This document shows positions 1-8,848 of a stretch of 64,000 bases of DNA, one piece after another. The stretch is from NCBI RefSeq assembly GCF_019430905.1, contig NZ_JAHYCA010000006.1:124001-188000 (forward strand), in the 5' to 3' direction. Under the pieces are notes generated by a model. The model saw only the letters and a list, made by a program, of their open reading frames with translations. It was not told where the DNA came from and made no database searches. Position 1 is the stretch's first letter. Each line of letters begins with the position of its first letter. The position numbers and the translations under genes are program-made. Source of the stretch: Billgrantia antri (GTDB lineage Bacteria; Pseudomonadota; Gammaproteobacteria; Pseudomonadales; Halomonadaceae).

Positions 1-334
1 GACCCACCAGGGGGAGCAGCGTGGTACCGCAGTCGATGAACAGGGTATCGCCATCGGCGATGAAGCCGACGGCGCGAGCGCAAAGCCGGCGCTTGGCCAG
101 GGCATGGCTGTCTTGCTGTACGTCGAGGTCGTAGGCTGGCACATAGTGCGGATGACTGGCTATCACCAGACGCCCACCCAGCAAGGTCATGGCTCCGTCA
201 CTCGCGGCCAGGTCGCGACGAATGGTCATTTCCGAGACACCGCAGAGGCGGGCGGCCTCGCGAAGATGGAGGGTACCGCTGACGGCGAGCGCCTGCTGGA
301 GACGGGCCAGGCGCATGGCGCTGCGGTCATTCAT
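1..334 (-). CDS. deoR: DeoR/GlpR-family transcriptional regulator (N-terminal part, runs off the window)
   Basis: The minus-strand frame from the ATG at 334 gives 111 codons and is still open at position 1. It begins with a DeoR-type winged helix (residues about 8-50) containing the family signature SEMTIRRDL. It continues into the sugar-phosphate sensor half with IDCGTT, the usual D-x-GTT motif. A good ribosome site (aaggtggga) lies just upstream. The family represses sugar or nucleoside catabolic operons. The deo operon at 21.9-27.7 kb, with a DeoR-like operator, makes a deoxyribonucleoside role the best guess. The C-terminal half is missing only because the window ends. Confidence 0.85.
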   Translation of the reverse strand, partial: MNDRSAMRLARLQQALAVSGTLHLREAARLCGVSEMTIRRDLAASDGAMTLLGGRLVIASHPHYVPAYDLDVQQDSHALAKRRLCARAVGFIADGDTLFIDCGTTLLPLVG

Positions 335-480
335 TCGCTGCTCCCACCTTGTCACTGATGCGAAGGTTGCTTTGGCCGACCTATGCTGAGCCAAGCGATG
401 ACGTTTTTCCACTCCCGCGAGCCGGGCGCTATGCTTGTGCTGCAGGGCTCCCCGTGCCCGTTCATGAGTGTACTACGTCG

Positions 481-918
481 ATGATTCGCTCCATCCTGGT
501 CGTCTGCCGAGGCAACATCTGTCGCAGCCCTGTGGCCGCAGCGATGCTCCAGCAGCGCTTGCCCCACTGTCGTGTGAGTTCGGCCGGGCTGACCGCACTG
601 GTCGGCCAGGGCGTCGAGCCCAGTGCGCGTGCGCTGGCCGAGGCCGCTGGACTCGACGTATCCCGTCATCGGGCCCGGCAGCTCGATGCCCGCTACCTGA
701 CGCAAGCTGACCTGGTCCTGGTCATGAGCGACGAGCAACGGCGCCTGATCGCCGAGCGCTGGCCACAGGCAGTCGGCAAGATCATGCGCCTGGGCCACTG
801 GCTGGAACACGGTCGGGGCTGCGACATCCCCGATCCTTATCGACGTTCTCCGGAAGCGTTCCAGTGGACGCACCAGTTGCTCGATTCGGCCAGCAGGGAA
901 TGGGCCCGTCGACTGTAA
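481..918 (+). CDS. Low-molecular-weight protein-tyrosine phosphatase (Wzb/Etp type)
   Basis: A 145-residue cytoplasmic protein, the normal size for the family. The catalytic loop CRGNICRS starts at Cys9 (C-x5-R with Arg15), and the general-acid motif DPY is at about Asp118. In Wzy-dependent capsule and exopolysaccharide loci this enzyme dephosphorylates the C-terminal tyrosine cluster of the Wzc kinase, encoded at 2539-4794. The frame extends upstream to 349, but homology begins at the ATG at 481, so that start is chosen. It is separated from wza by about 400 bp that include a promoter-like region, so it may be transcribed apart from the main operon. Confidence 0.9.
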   Translation: MIRSILVVCRGNICRSPVAAAMLQQRLPHCRVSSAGLTALVGQGVEPSARALAEAAGLDVSRHRARQLDARYLTQADLVLVMSDEQRRLIAERWPQAVGKIMRLGHWLEHGRGCDIPDPYRRSPEAFQWTHQLLDSASREWARRL

Positions 919-1317
919 GCTGCCGAAGTCCTATCCAAGGCTGATATCCAACCGTTTGTTGCACTTCCGTAATTCGAGCTTTCGCTTCGGCGAGGGGCAA
1001 TTACGCCTAATTTCCCTACCTGATTTTTCCCATACGCCCTGGCCGATTTTCGCTGCTTTTCGTGGGCGCCTGTTTTTCGCTGATTTTCAGCACGAGGCTG
1101 AGCCCAAAATCATCTGGTGACGCCGAAACGCCAATGTAACCTAAATGTATCTTCGGCTTCATCATAACGTCACGGTTGATGTACTCGCGATGTTACTAAA
1201 TGTAATTAACGATCCGAAACGATGAAGCCGGATAAGAAAAAAGAGACGGCTCACGGATGACATGACAGAGCATCCGGGGCGGTAGCGTGCTTTTGGGATC
1301 CCGTGGGGGGTGGAGCA
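919..1317 (+). promoter_or_regulatory. Leader/promoter region of the polysaccharide operon
   Basis: No gene is seen in this roughly 400-bp stretch. The first half is T-rich, with reiterated gattttcgctg-like words (about 1019-1092). The 1130-1215 part is AT-rich compared with its surroundings and holds two copies of ctaaatgta (1141-1149 and 1196-1204), a plausible regulator-binding or promoter zone. The end carries the ops element (annotated separately) and the ribosome site for wza. I could not assign a convincing -35/-10 pair. Confidence 0.5.
1278..1289 (+). promoter_or_regulatory. ops element (RfaH recruitment site, JUMPstart core)
   Basis: The 12 bases GGCGGTAGCGTG exactly match the ops consensus GGCGGTAGCGTN. 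They are followed by a short T run (gctttt), as in enterobacterial JUMPstart leaders, and lie 28 bp upstream of the wza start. In known systems the element pauses RNA polymerase and loads RfaH, which suppresses termination across long surface-polysaccharide operons. Its place at the head of a ~20-kb operon fits that role. That this organism has an RfaH is inferred; none is encoded in the window. Confidence 0.85.
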
Positions 1318-2499
1318 ATGACAACGTTAGTTGAAGACAACAAAGCGACCTGGACCTGCGTAAAGTCGAAAGGTCGGCCCCGGCTGGCAACAACAGCACG
1401 GCTGACCGTTTCCCTAGCCCTGCTGCTCGTATTGCTCGTGTCGGCTGGGTGCGCCTTTGCTCCAGGGGGACATATCGATGAGAGCCGGCTCGACGAGTCG
1501 CTCGACTCCCGCGTCGACATCGAGCCGATCACGCCGGAGCTGGTGATGGGTATGCAAACGGTCGAGCCTGCCTCGCGCCCGCTGCCTCCGGAGCTACAGC
1601 GCGAAATCCAGCAGTACGAATATCGCCTCGGCCCGGGCGACGTGGTCAGCGTCATCGTCTACGACCATCCGGAACTCACCATTCCCGGGGGAAGCGAGCG
1701 CTCGGCGGCGGAAACCGGCAACCGGGTGCGGCCTGACGGCACCATGTTCTATCCCTACGTGGGGCGGGTGCAGGTGGCCGGCATGACACTGGAAGAGCTG
1801 CGTGGCCTGCTCACCCGGCGGCTCTCACAGGTGATTACCGACCCCCAGGTGGAAGTGGGCATCGCTGCCTTCCGCTCGCAGAAGGTCTACGTCAGTGGCG
1901 CTGTGGAGCGGCCGGGCGCCCAGCCGCTCACCATCGTGCCGTTGACCGTGCTCGACGCCCTCAGCGAGGCTGGCGGGGCACGTAACAATGCCGACTGGCA
2001 CAACGTCATTCTGACCCGGGATGGACGCGAGGAGCGTCTCTCTCTCTTCGCCATGCTGCAACAGGGCGACCTGACGCAGAACCGGCTGTTGCGCGACGGC
2101 GACCTGCTGCACGTACCCACTTCCGAGAACCAGAACGTGGTCGTGCTCGGCCAGGTACTGAGGCCCGGTGCCATCGCCCTGGGCAACGAACGCCTGTCGC
2201 TGACCGACGCCCTGGCTCGCGCCGGCGGCGTCAACGAGAGCCGTGCACAGCCCTCCGGCATCTTCGTCGTGCGTGGCAACCCGCCGGAGAGCGAGAAGCT
2301 GGCAACGGTGTATCAGCTGGACATCAGCGATGCGACTCGCCTGATGCTGGGCACACGCTTCCCGCTCAACCCCCAGGATGTGGTCTATGTCACTTCCGCT
2401 CCGCTGGCGCGCTGGAACAACGTGATCTCGTTGCTGCTGCCTTCGGTCACGCTGCCGGGTGATGCCGCCAGGTCCGCCGACAGGGTGGGTAACCTTTGA
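1318..2499 (+). CDS. wza: Wza-like outer-membrane polysaccharide export lipoprotein
   Basis: A 393-residue protein with a long positively charged N-terminus, a hydrophobic stretch and a lipobox VSAGC (Cys45 would be the lipidated residue). A polysaccharide-export domain (YRLGPGDVVSVIVYDHPEL) follows, then SLBB/soluble ligand-binding repeats (VYVSGAVERPGAQPL and VVLGQVLRPGAIAL). Wza-type proteins form the outer-membrane channel for capsule or exopolysaccharide and work with Wzc, the next gene. The ATG at 1318 is preceded by ggggtggag; a GTG at 1303 in frame lacks this support. Confidence 0.92.
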   Translation: MTTLVEDNKATWTCVKSKGRPRLATTARLTVSLALLLVLLVSAGCAFAPGGHIDESRLDESLDSRVDIEPITPELVMGMQTVEPASRPLPPELQREIQQYEYRLGPGDVVSVIVYDHPELTIPGGSERSAAETGNRVRPDGTMFYPYVGRVQVAGMTLEELRGLLTRRLSQVITDPQVEVGIAAFRSQKVYVSGAVERPGAQPLTIVPLTVLDALSEAGGARNNADWHNVILTRDGREERLSLFAMLQQGDLTQNRLLRDGDLLHVPTSENQNVVVLGQVLRPGAIALGNERLSLTDALARAGGVNESRAQPSGIFVVRGNPPESEKLATVYQLDISDATRLMLGTRFPLNPQDVVYVTSAPLARWNNVISLLLPSVTLPGDAARSADRVGNL

Positions 2500-2538
2500 G
2501 AGATAGCGGGGCTCATCTACGCTGAAGAGGTCTTGGCT

Positions 2539-4794
2539 ATGACCATATTTCCCAACCCACCTTCTTCCGCCCCGGCGCCTGCCGAGAACGAGGATATCAG
2601 CCTGAGGAAGCTGCTCGACATGCTCGTCGAGAAGAAATTCCTCATCGCTGGCATCACCGTTCTCTTCATGCTGGCGGGTTATTTCTACTCCAGTTCCCAG
2701 CCTCGTATCTACCAATCCGATGCGCTGGTCCAGATCGAGAACCGGGGGGCCATGCTGGGCCTGCTGGAGACCTTGGCCGTAGGCGATCAGGTCACCAACC
2801 CAACCACGGCCGAGCTGGAGATACTCAAGTCGCGAATGGTCATCGGGGCGACCGTGGACCGCCTTGACCTGGCGATCGACATCGCACCGCGGCGGCTACC
2901 CTGGGTAGGGGATTTCCTGGTCCATCATGGCCTCCAGCATGTCTGGTTCGAGCGCCTGGTGCCGAATTTCCTGATCGGCTGGCTACCCGGCCCGGACGGT
3001 GTCGAAGGCTCTCCCTTCGTATGGGCGGGGGAGACGTTGCGCGTCGCGCGCTTCGAGGTGCCGTCGGAGCGAGAGGGCATGGAACACACGCTGCGGGTGA
3101 TCGGGGAAGGAAGCTATGAGCTGTTCCTGGAGGGAGAGCTTGTGCTGGCCGGTCGAGTCGGAGAAACCGTCAGCAGCGAAACGGGGTACCGCCTCTTCGT
3201 CAGCCAGCTCGATGCTCACGTCGGCGCCGAGTTCGGGCTCAGACGCGCGTCGCGGCTCAAGACAATAGGCCGGCTCCAGGGGCGTTTCACCATCCTGCCT
3301 CAGGGCAAGGACTCGGGGGTCTACAAGTTGCTGCTGAACGGCACCGATCCCGAGCTGACCCAGCAGACCCTGGATACCCTCACCGGGGTGTTCCTGACCC
3401 AGAACGTTCAGCGGCAGTCGGAGGAGGCCGAAAAGCAGCTGGCCTTTCTCGACGAACAGATTCCCCAGGTCAACGAGCAATTGACCGAGGCCGAGAACCG
3501 GCTCAACGAGTATCGAGCCCAGCGCGACTCGGTCGACTTGACCTTCGAGACGCAGAACCTGCTCAACCGCTTGGTGGAGGTGGAGAACCAACTCACCGAG
3601 CTGGCCCTGGCCGAGGCGGACCTGGCCCAGCGCTTCCGCCCGACCCATCCCAACTACCAATCGCTGCTGCGCCAGCGTGCGCAACTGCAGGCCGAACAGG
3701 AGCGCATCAATGGCCTGGTGGGCGACCTGCCCGAAACCCAGCAGGAGGTGCTGCGGCTGACCCGCGATACCCAGGTCAACCAGCAGGTCTACGTGCAGTT
3801 GCTCAACCAGCGTCAGGAGATGCGCCTGCTCAAGGCCGGCACCGTGGGCAATGTGCGCATTCTCGATGATGCCGTGATGCAGAGCGGCACGATTGCGCCG
3901 CGGATCGCCTTGATCACGCTGGTCAGTGGCATGATCGGGGCGCTGTTGGCGGCGCTGGGAGTTATCCTGCGCTTGCTACTCAGCCGGGCGATCAAGAGCC
4001 CCGACCAGCTCGAGGAGATCGGCCTGCCGGTCTATGCCACCTTGCCCGACTCGGCGGAGCAGACCAAGCTGACGCGGCGCGTCCGTCCTGCCGGCCTCAA
4101 GGCGACCCAGGAGGTCTTCCGCGGCCTATTGGCCCTGGAGCAGCCCGAGGAGGTTGCCGTCGAGGCCCTGCGCAGCCTGCGCACCAGCCTCTACTTCGCC
4201 ATGCTGGAAGCGGGCAATAATCGGCTGATGATCGCCGGGGCCGGGCCCGGGGTCGGCAAGAGCTTCATTGCCGCCAACCTGGCCGCAGTCTGTGCCCAGG
4301 CCGGGCAACAGGTGTTGCTGATCGACGCCGACATGCGGCGTGGCTGCCTCCACCATGCGTTCCGTGACAAGGGCGTGCCGGGACTGTCGGAGCTGCTCGC
4401 CCAGCGTATCGAACTCGACGAGGCAATCCGTGAGAGCGAGATAGAGGGGCTGCACTACGTGTCACGTGGCACGCGCCCGCCCAATCCCTCGGAGCTGCTG
4501 ATGCAGCGCAGCTTCCATGGCTTCCTGCAGTCTGTCAGTGCGCGCTACGACCTGGTGATCATCGACACCCCGCCGGTGCTGGCAGTCACCGATGCCGCCG
4601 TGGTCGGCAAGCTGGCCGCCACCAGCCTGATGGTGGTGCGCTTCGGCGTCAATCCGCCGGCCGAGATCAAGGCCGCCAAGCGGCGCCTGGAGAGCGGCGG
4701 GGTGCGGCTCAAGGGCGCCATCCTCAATGGCCTGGAGCGTTCGACGAGCAGCCATTACGGTCATTACGGCAATTATCTCTACGCCTACCGGTGA
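2539..4794 (+). CDS. wzc: Wzc-like polysaccharide co-polymerase / bacterial tyrosine kinase
   Basis: A 751-residue inner-membrane protein. Two membrane segments (residues about 36-54 and 455-480) flank a periplasmic Wzz domain with long coiled-coil helices. The cytoplasmic BY-kinase domain has Walker A AGPGVGKS (Lys574), Walker A' LLIDADMRR (Asp596, Asp598) and Walker B IIDTPP (Asp676). A C-terminal tyrosine cluster follows (Tyr740, 743, 746, 748, 750). Autophosphorylation of this tail controls chain length and export, and is reversed by the phosphatase at 481-918. The ribosome site gaagagg supports the ATG at 2539. It ends 6 bp before the ABC transporter. Confidence 0.95.
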   Translation: MTIFPNPPSSAPAPAENEDISLRKLLDMLVEKKFLIAGITVLFMLAGYFYSSSQPRIYQSDALVQIENRGAMLGLLETLAVGDQVTNPTTAELEILKSRMVIGATVDRLDLAIDIAPRRLPWVGDFLVHHGLQHVWFERLVPNFLIGWLPGPDGVEGSPFVWAGETLRVARFEVPSEREGMEHTLRVIGEGSYELFLEGELVLAGRVGETVSSETGYRLFVSQLDAHVGAEFGLRRASRLKTIGRLQGRFTILPQGKDSGVYKLLLNGTDPELTQQTLDTLTGVFLTQNVQRQSEEAEKQLAFLDEQIPQVNEQLTEAENRLNEYRAQRDSVDLTFETQNLLNRLVEVENQLTELALAEADLAQRFRPTHPNYQSLLRQRAQLQAEQERINGLVGDLPETQQEVLRLTRDTQVNQQVYVQLLNQRQEMRLLKAGTVGNVRILDDAVMQSGTIAPRIALITLVSGMIGALLAALGVILRLLLSRAIKSPDQLEEIGLPVYATLPDSAEQTKLTRRVRPAGLKATQEVFRGLLALEQPEEVAVEALRSLRTSLYFAMLEAGNNRLMIAGAGPGVGKSFIAANLAAVCAQAGQQVLLIDADMRRGCLHHAFRDKGVPGLSELLAQRIELDEAIRESEIEGLHYVSRGTRPPNPSELLMQRSFHGFLQSVSARYDLVIIDTPPVLAVTDAAVVGKLAATSLMVVRFGVNPPAEIKAAKRRLESGGVRLKGAILNGLERSTSSHYGHYGNYLYAYR

Positions 4795-4800
4795 CAAGAT

Positions 4801-6597
4801 ATGTTGCGACAGCTTCGCGAACTCTACTTGCTGTTGGCGCCATGTCAGCGGCGCCGCCTGCTTCGACTGCAGGGGTTGATCGTCCTGATGGCCTTTGCCG
4901 AGGTGATCGGTGTCATCTCCATCGGGCCGTTCATGGCCCTGGTCGGCGACATGAGCCGCTTGCAGGGCGAGGGATGGCTGGGTCAGGCCTACCGCTTAAG
5001 CGGTGCCGACAGTCCGCAACACTTTCTCTCCCTGATGGGGTTGGGGGTGTTGCTCGTGCTGCTGGTGGCCGCGCTGTTCTCGATGTACACCACCTGGCGG
5101 CTGTCGCTCTACGGTGCCCAGGTGGGCGCCGAGCTCTCCAGCCGCCTTTATCGCTACTACCTGCATCAGCCTTGGCTGTTTCATGCCAGCGGCAGCAGCA
5201 GCCGGCTGATCAACCGTGTCGCCCAGGAGACCCAGCGGGTCACCACCAAGATCCTGCAACCCTGCATGCAGCTCAATGCCAAGCTGGTCCTGGTAATCTG
5301 CATGTCGCTGACGATCCTGATCTACAACCCGGTCGTGGCGCTCGGCGGCATCGCCATCTTCCTCGCCGCCTACCTGCTGCTGTACAAGACGGTGCGCCGT
5401 TTCCTGATCAACAACGGCCGGCGCGTGTCGCGCTCCCAGGCCAAGCGCTTCAAGCTGATGACCGAAGGGTTCGGGGGCATCAAGGATCTTCTGCTGCTGC
5501 GCCGCCAGGCGACTTTCACCACCCAGTTCGAGCGCGCCAGCCAGCAGGTCGCGCGTGGCATGGGCGTGACCCAGGGGCTCTCCGATGCGCCACGCTACGC
5601 GATCGAGCTGGTGGCCTTCGGCTCGGTGATCCTGCTGGTGCTCTACTTGCTGAACGTGCATCAGGGCAATTTGGGCACGATCTTGCCGGCACTGTCGATC
5701 TACGCCCTGGCGGGCTTCAAGATGTTGCCGGCCTATCAGAAGATCTACGCTTCCGTCTCCAACATTCGCAGCCACCTGGCCGCCTTCGAGGCGGTCCACG
5801 ACGACTTGGTCGCGAGTCGTGGCTATGCCTCAGAAATGGCGCCGGGGAGCGCTTTCCATCCTCTGCCCCTGCACGACGGCATACGGCTGGATCACGTGCA
5901 CTTCCACTACCCGGGCAAGCGCGAGGCGGCGCTCAACGGCCTGAGCCTGAGCATCCCCGCGGGCAGCCGAGTGGGCTTGGTCGGCGAATCCGGTTCAGGA
6001 AAATCGACCGTGGTGGACCTACTGCTTGGGTTGATTCAACCGCAAAAGGGGGCGTTATTGGTGGATGATGTCACGTTGACCGAGGCAAACCTGGCGCGCT
6101 GGCAGGCCGGCGTCGGCTTCGTACCCCAGCATATCTTCCTGGCCGATGCCTCGATCCTGGAAAACGTTGCCTTCGGGGTGCCGCGCAGCGAGATCGATGC
6201 CGCCCTGGTGGAGAAGGCGGTGAGCATGGCGCAGCTCGACGCCATGGTCGCCTCGATGCCCGATGGACTCGACACTCGCGTCGGCGAGCGCGGCGTACAG
6301 CTCTCCGGCGGCCAGCGACAGCGCATCGGTATTGCCCGGGCGTTCTACCGCCAAGCGCAGGTGCTGGTGCTCGACGAGGCGACCAGTGCGCTGGATGGCA
6401 TCACCGAGCAGCGGGTCATGAGCGATATCGAGGTGAGCGCCGGCCACTGCACCCTGATCATGGTCGCCCACCGCCTGTCCACGGTGCGCGACTGCGACGT
6501 CATCTACATGATCGACAAGGGGTGCGTCGTGGACAGCGGCACCTACGCCGAGCTGGCCGAGCGCAACCATGCCTTCCGCATGATGGCCAATCTCTAG
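4801..6597 (+). CDS. ABC exporter, PglK-like lipid-linked oligosaccharide flippase
   Basis: A 598-residue fused half-transporter. An N-terminal six-helix exporter domain (about residues 20-315) is followed by an ATPase domain with Walker A GESGSGKST (Lys401), signature LSGGQRQR (about 501) and Walker B VLVLDEATSALD (Asp525-Glu526). The arrangement and the PglC-, PglF- and PglE-like neighbours suggest a PglK-type flippase moving undecaprenyl-linked units across the inner membrane. It would replace Wzx, which I do not find in the locus. An MsbA-like lipid exporter is the main alternative. Confidence 0.8.
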   Translation: MLRQLRELYLLLAPCQRRRLLRLQGLIVLMAFAEVIGVISIGPFMALVGDMSRLQGEGWLGQAYRLSGADSPQHFLSLMGLGVLLVLLVAALFSMYTTWRLSLYGAQVGAELSSRLYRYYLHQPWLFHASGSSSRLINRVAQETQRVTTKILQPCMQLNAKLVLVICMSLTILIYNPVVALGGIAIFLAAYLLLYKTVRRFLINNGRRVSRSQAKRFKLMTEGFGGIKDLLLLRRQATFTTQFERASQQVARGMGVTQGLSDAPRYAIELVAFGSVILLVLYLLNVHQGNLGTILPALSIYALAGFKMLPAYQKIYASVSNIRSHLAAFEAVHDDLVASRGYASEMAPGSAFHPLPLHDGIRLDHVHFHYPGKREAALNGLSLSIPAGSRVGLVGESGSGKSTVVDLLLGLIQPQKGALLVDDVTLTEANLARWQAGVGFVPQHIFLADASILENVAFGVPRSEIDAALVEKAVSMAQLDAMVASMPDGLDTRVGERGVQLSGGQRQRIGIARAFYRQAQVLVLDEATSALDGITEQRVMSDIEVSAGHCTLIMVAHRLSTVRDCDVIYMIDKGCVVDSGTYAELAERNHAFRMMANL

Positions 6598-6614
6598 CGA
6601 GGGGGAGCCAAGCC

Positions 6615-7772
6615 ATGAACCAGATCGCCGCCGCGCTGCTCTTCTTCGGCTTGAGCCTGTCGAGCCTCTATGTCTTCTCCAGCGGCCTGCCCCAGCCGGC
6701 AGACTTCGTGTTGCTCTGTTTCGCCGGCCTGATGGCGCTGTTGGCCCTGGGCGATGAGCGGCATCCGGTCCCGCCCTTCGCCTTCTGCTGGGCCCTGCTG
6801 CTGCTGTGGGTACTGCTGGTCAGCCTTGGCTGGGCGTGGGTGATGCAAAGCAGCGCCTTCTTCATCTACCCGCTCTTCTTCCTGTTCAACTTCCTGGTGG
6901 GCATGGCGCTGTTGCGTTTCCTGCGGGTGTTCGGCGAGGCCGGCCGGGGGCTGGTGCGCAACGCGCTCTCCATCGCCCTGCTGATTGCCGCCATGGAGGT
7001 GGTCTACCAGCTCGGCACGGGGGTCGGCCGGGCCACCGGCAGCTTCAACAACCCCAACCAGCTGGCCTTCTTCTCGCTCTGCGCCATGCTGTTGCTGATG
7101 CTGCTCGACGACTTCCGCCCCCCGTTACGGCCGCTGATGCTGGCCGGCCTGGCGGCGGCGGTGGTCAACCTGTTGGCGGCTTCGTCGCTGGGGGCGATGG
7201 GCGGGGCGGTGCTGGTCGGGCTCGGCTGGGCCGTTGCCAATGCCGGGCAGTTGCGCCACTTCGCACGACTGAGCCTGCTCGTGCCCCTGATCCTCGTGGC
7301 GGTGCTGGTGGCGAACCTGCACTCGGAGGGGCAGGTACAGCGTAACCTGCAGGCCCGACTGGATCGGGCCTCGACGAAGGTCGAGAACATGGTCGAGGAG
7401 CGCCGCTTCGATCGCCTCACCCACTTCCCCGAATATGCCATCCTCGGCGCGGCGGAGGGCGAGCGCCAGCGCTTCGCACCCTATGATGGCAACGAGATCC
7501 ACTCCTCCTTCGTCGGCATGCTGTTCGCCTACGGCATCCCGGGGCTCGGCCTGCTGCTTGCCATCCTCTTCATGGCGCTGCGCCGTGCACCGTTCTACGC
7601 CTGGATGGGGATGGCGGGGCCGCTGGTCTACTCGCTCAGCCACAACGGCCTGCGTACGACCCTGTTCTGGTTGGTGCTGGCGGTCTGTTGGCACTGCTAT
7701 CGAAACGGCCGCGAGGGGCGGCCTTCCCTTGGCACGGCGGCGGTTCCCATGACGCCGGTGAAGGAGCGTTGA
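6615..7772 (+). CDS. O-antigen ligase/polymerase-family membrane protein (Wzy/WaaL type)
   Basis: A 385-residue polytopic inner-membrane protein with about ten hydrophobic segments. It has a larger polar loop (about residues 235-300) before the last helices and the motif GSFNNPNQLA typical of the Wzy_C/O-antigen ligase family. It would polymerise repeat units or transfer the glycan to an acceptor; sequence alone does not separate these roles. Wza and Wzc nearby favour the polymerase reading. The ATG at 6615 follows gaggggga, 17 bp after the ABC gene. Confidence 0.75.
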   Translation: MNQIAAALLFFGLSLSSLYVFSSGLPQPADFVLLCFAGLMALLALGDERHPVPPFAFCWALLLLWVLLVSLGWAWVMQSSAFFIYPLFFLFNFLVGMALLRFLRVFGEAGRGLVRNALSIALLIAAMEVVYQLGTGVGRATGSFNNPNQLAFFSLCAMLLLMLLDDFRPPLRPLMLAGLAAAVVNLLAASSLGAMGGAVLVGLGWAVANAGQLRHFARLSLLVPLILVAVLVANLHSEGQVQRNLQARLDRASTKVENMVEERRFDRLTHFPEYAILGAAEGERQRFAPYDGNEIHSSFVGMLFAYGIPGLGLLLAILFMALRRAPFYAWMGMAGPLVYSLSHNGLRTTLFWLVLAVCWHCYRNGREGRPSLGTAAVPMTPVKER

Positions 7773-7775
7773 CGC

Positions 7776-8819
7776 ATGGCTTGGTGTCTGGGCCGGAGGG
7801 GGTGGCGTGGCGTGGCCGGTGCGCTGCTCGGACTCGCCATGGGGCAGTCGGCGCTGGCGGCCGAGACGCCGGTGGTGCGCGTCCAGGGCGAAACCGTCGC
7901 GGTTGCCAGCCGCGGCGACGCCGCCGACGACCCGGCGATCTGGCGCCACCCCACGGCGCCCGAGCGCAGCCGTATCCTCGGCACCGACAAGCAGCGCGGC
8001 CTGGAGGTCTATGACCTGCAGGGGACAAGGTTGCAGTCCCTGCCGGTGGGCAAGCTCAACAACGTCGATCTGCGCCAGGACGTGTCTCTCGACCAGCGGC
8101 GCATGGATGTTGCCGTGGCGACCCATCGCGAAGACGGCCGTCTGGCGGTGTTCGAGATCGACGCGGAGGGAAGCGTGAGCCTGATGGGCCTGGTGCCCAC
8201 TGGCCTGGAGGAGAACTACGGCCTCTGCCTCTATCGCCACGGCGACGAATTGCACGTCTTCACCAATGCCAAGGAGGGGCACTATCTCCAGCATCGCCTG
8301 GAGATCGTCCAGGGCGAGCCGCACCTCGAACTGCTGCGCTACTTTCGGCTGGGGTCCCAGCCCGAGGGCTGCGTCGCCGACGACGCCCGCTCGCTGCTGT
8401 TCGTTGGCGAGGAGAGGGTCGGTGTCTGGGTCATGCCGGCATCGCCGGAAGCCGCTACCTGCCGCGAGCTGGTGATCGAGGCGAGAGCCCCCCTGAAACC
8501 CGATATCGAAGGGCTCGCCCTGTACGGCGACCAGTACCTGATCGTTTCCAGTCAGGGCAATGACAGCTTCGCCGTGCTCGAGGCCTCTCCTCCCTACGTT
8601 CTGCTGGGGATCTTCCGTATCGAAGGGCACCCGGAGAGCGGCGCCGACAGCGTCGTCGAGACCGATGGGATCGAGGTCAGTTCGCAAGGCTTCGGCAGAC
8701 GATTCGCCACGGGACTGATGGTGGTGCATAGCGGCTCGAACGCCGCGCAGAACCAGAACTACAAGTACCTCGACTGGGCGCAGGTGGCGGCCGCCCTAGA
8801 CCTTCCCGGCCGAGAGTGA
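7776..8819 (+). CDS. Secreted phytase-like beta-propeller protein
   Basis: A 347-residue protein with a signal peptide ending near QSALAAE. The start of the mature part has the beta-propeller phytase pattern DAADDPAIWRHP, followed by GTDKQRGLEVYDLQG and LNNVDLR. Later sections repeat blades and contain LEENYGLCLY and DIEGLALYG. Enzymes of this family are calcium-dependent phosphomonoesterases acting outside the cytoplasm on inositol phosphates. Placed inside a polysaccharide operon that also makes a glycerol-phosphate donor, it may act on phosphate groups of the polymer; this is inference. The ribosome site aaggag is 9 bp before the ATG. Confidence 0.75.
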   Translation: MAWCLGRRGWRGVAGALLGLAMGQSALAAETPVVRVQGETVAVASRGDAADDPAIWRHPTAPERSRILGTDKQRGLEVYDLQGTRLQSLPVGKLNNVDLRQDVSLDQRRMDVAVATHREDGRLAVFEIDAEGSVSLMGLVPTGLEENYGLCLYRHGDELHVFTNAKEGHYLQHRLEIVQGEPHLELLRYFRLGSQPEGCVADDARSLLFVGEERVGVWVMPASPEAATCRELVIEARAPLKPDIEGLALYGDQYLIVSSQGNDSFAVLEASPPYVLLGIFRIEGHPESGADSVVETDGIEVSSQGFGRRFATGLMVVHSGSNAAQNQNYKYLDWAQVAAALDLPGRE

Positions 8820-8848
8820 CCGGGGCCTGCCATTCAAGGGAGGAGCCC

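Noticed and set aside
349-480. Upstream extension of the phosphatase frame to 349.
   Set aside because: The extra 44 residues match no phosphatase N-terminus, and the catalytic loop stands at the usual distance from the ATG at 481.
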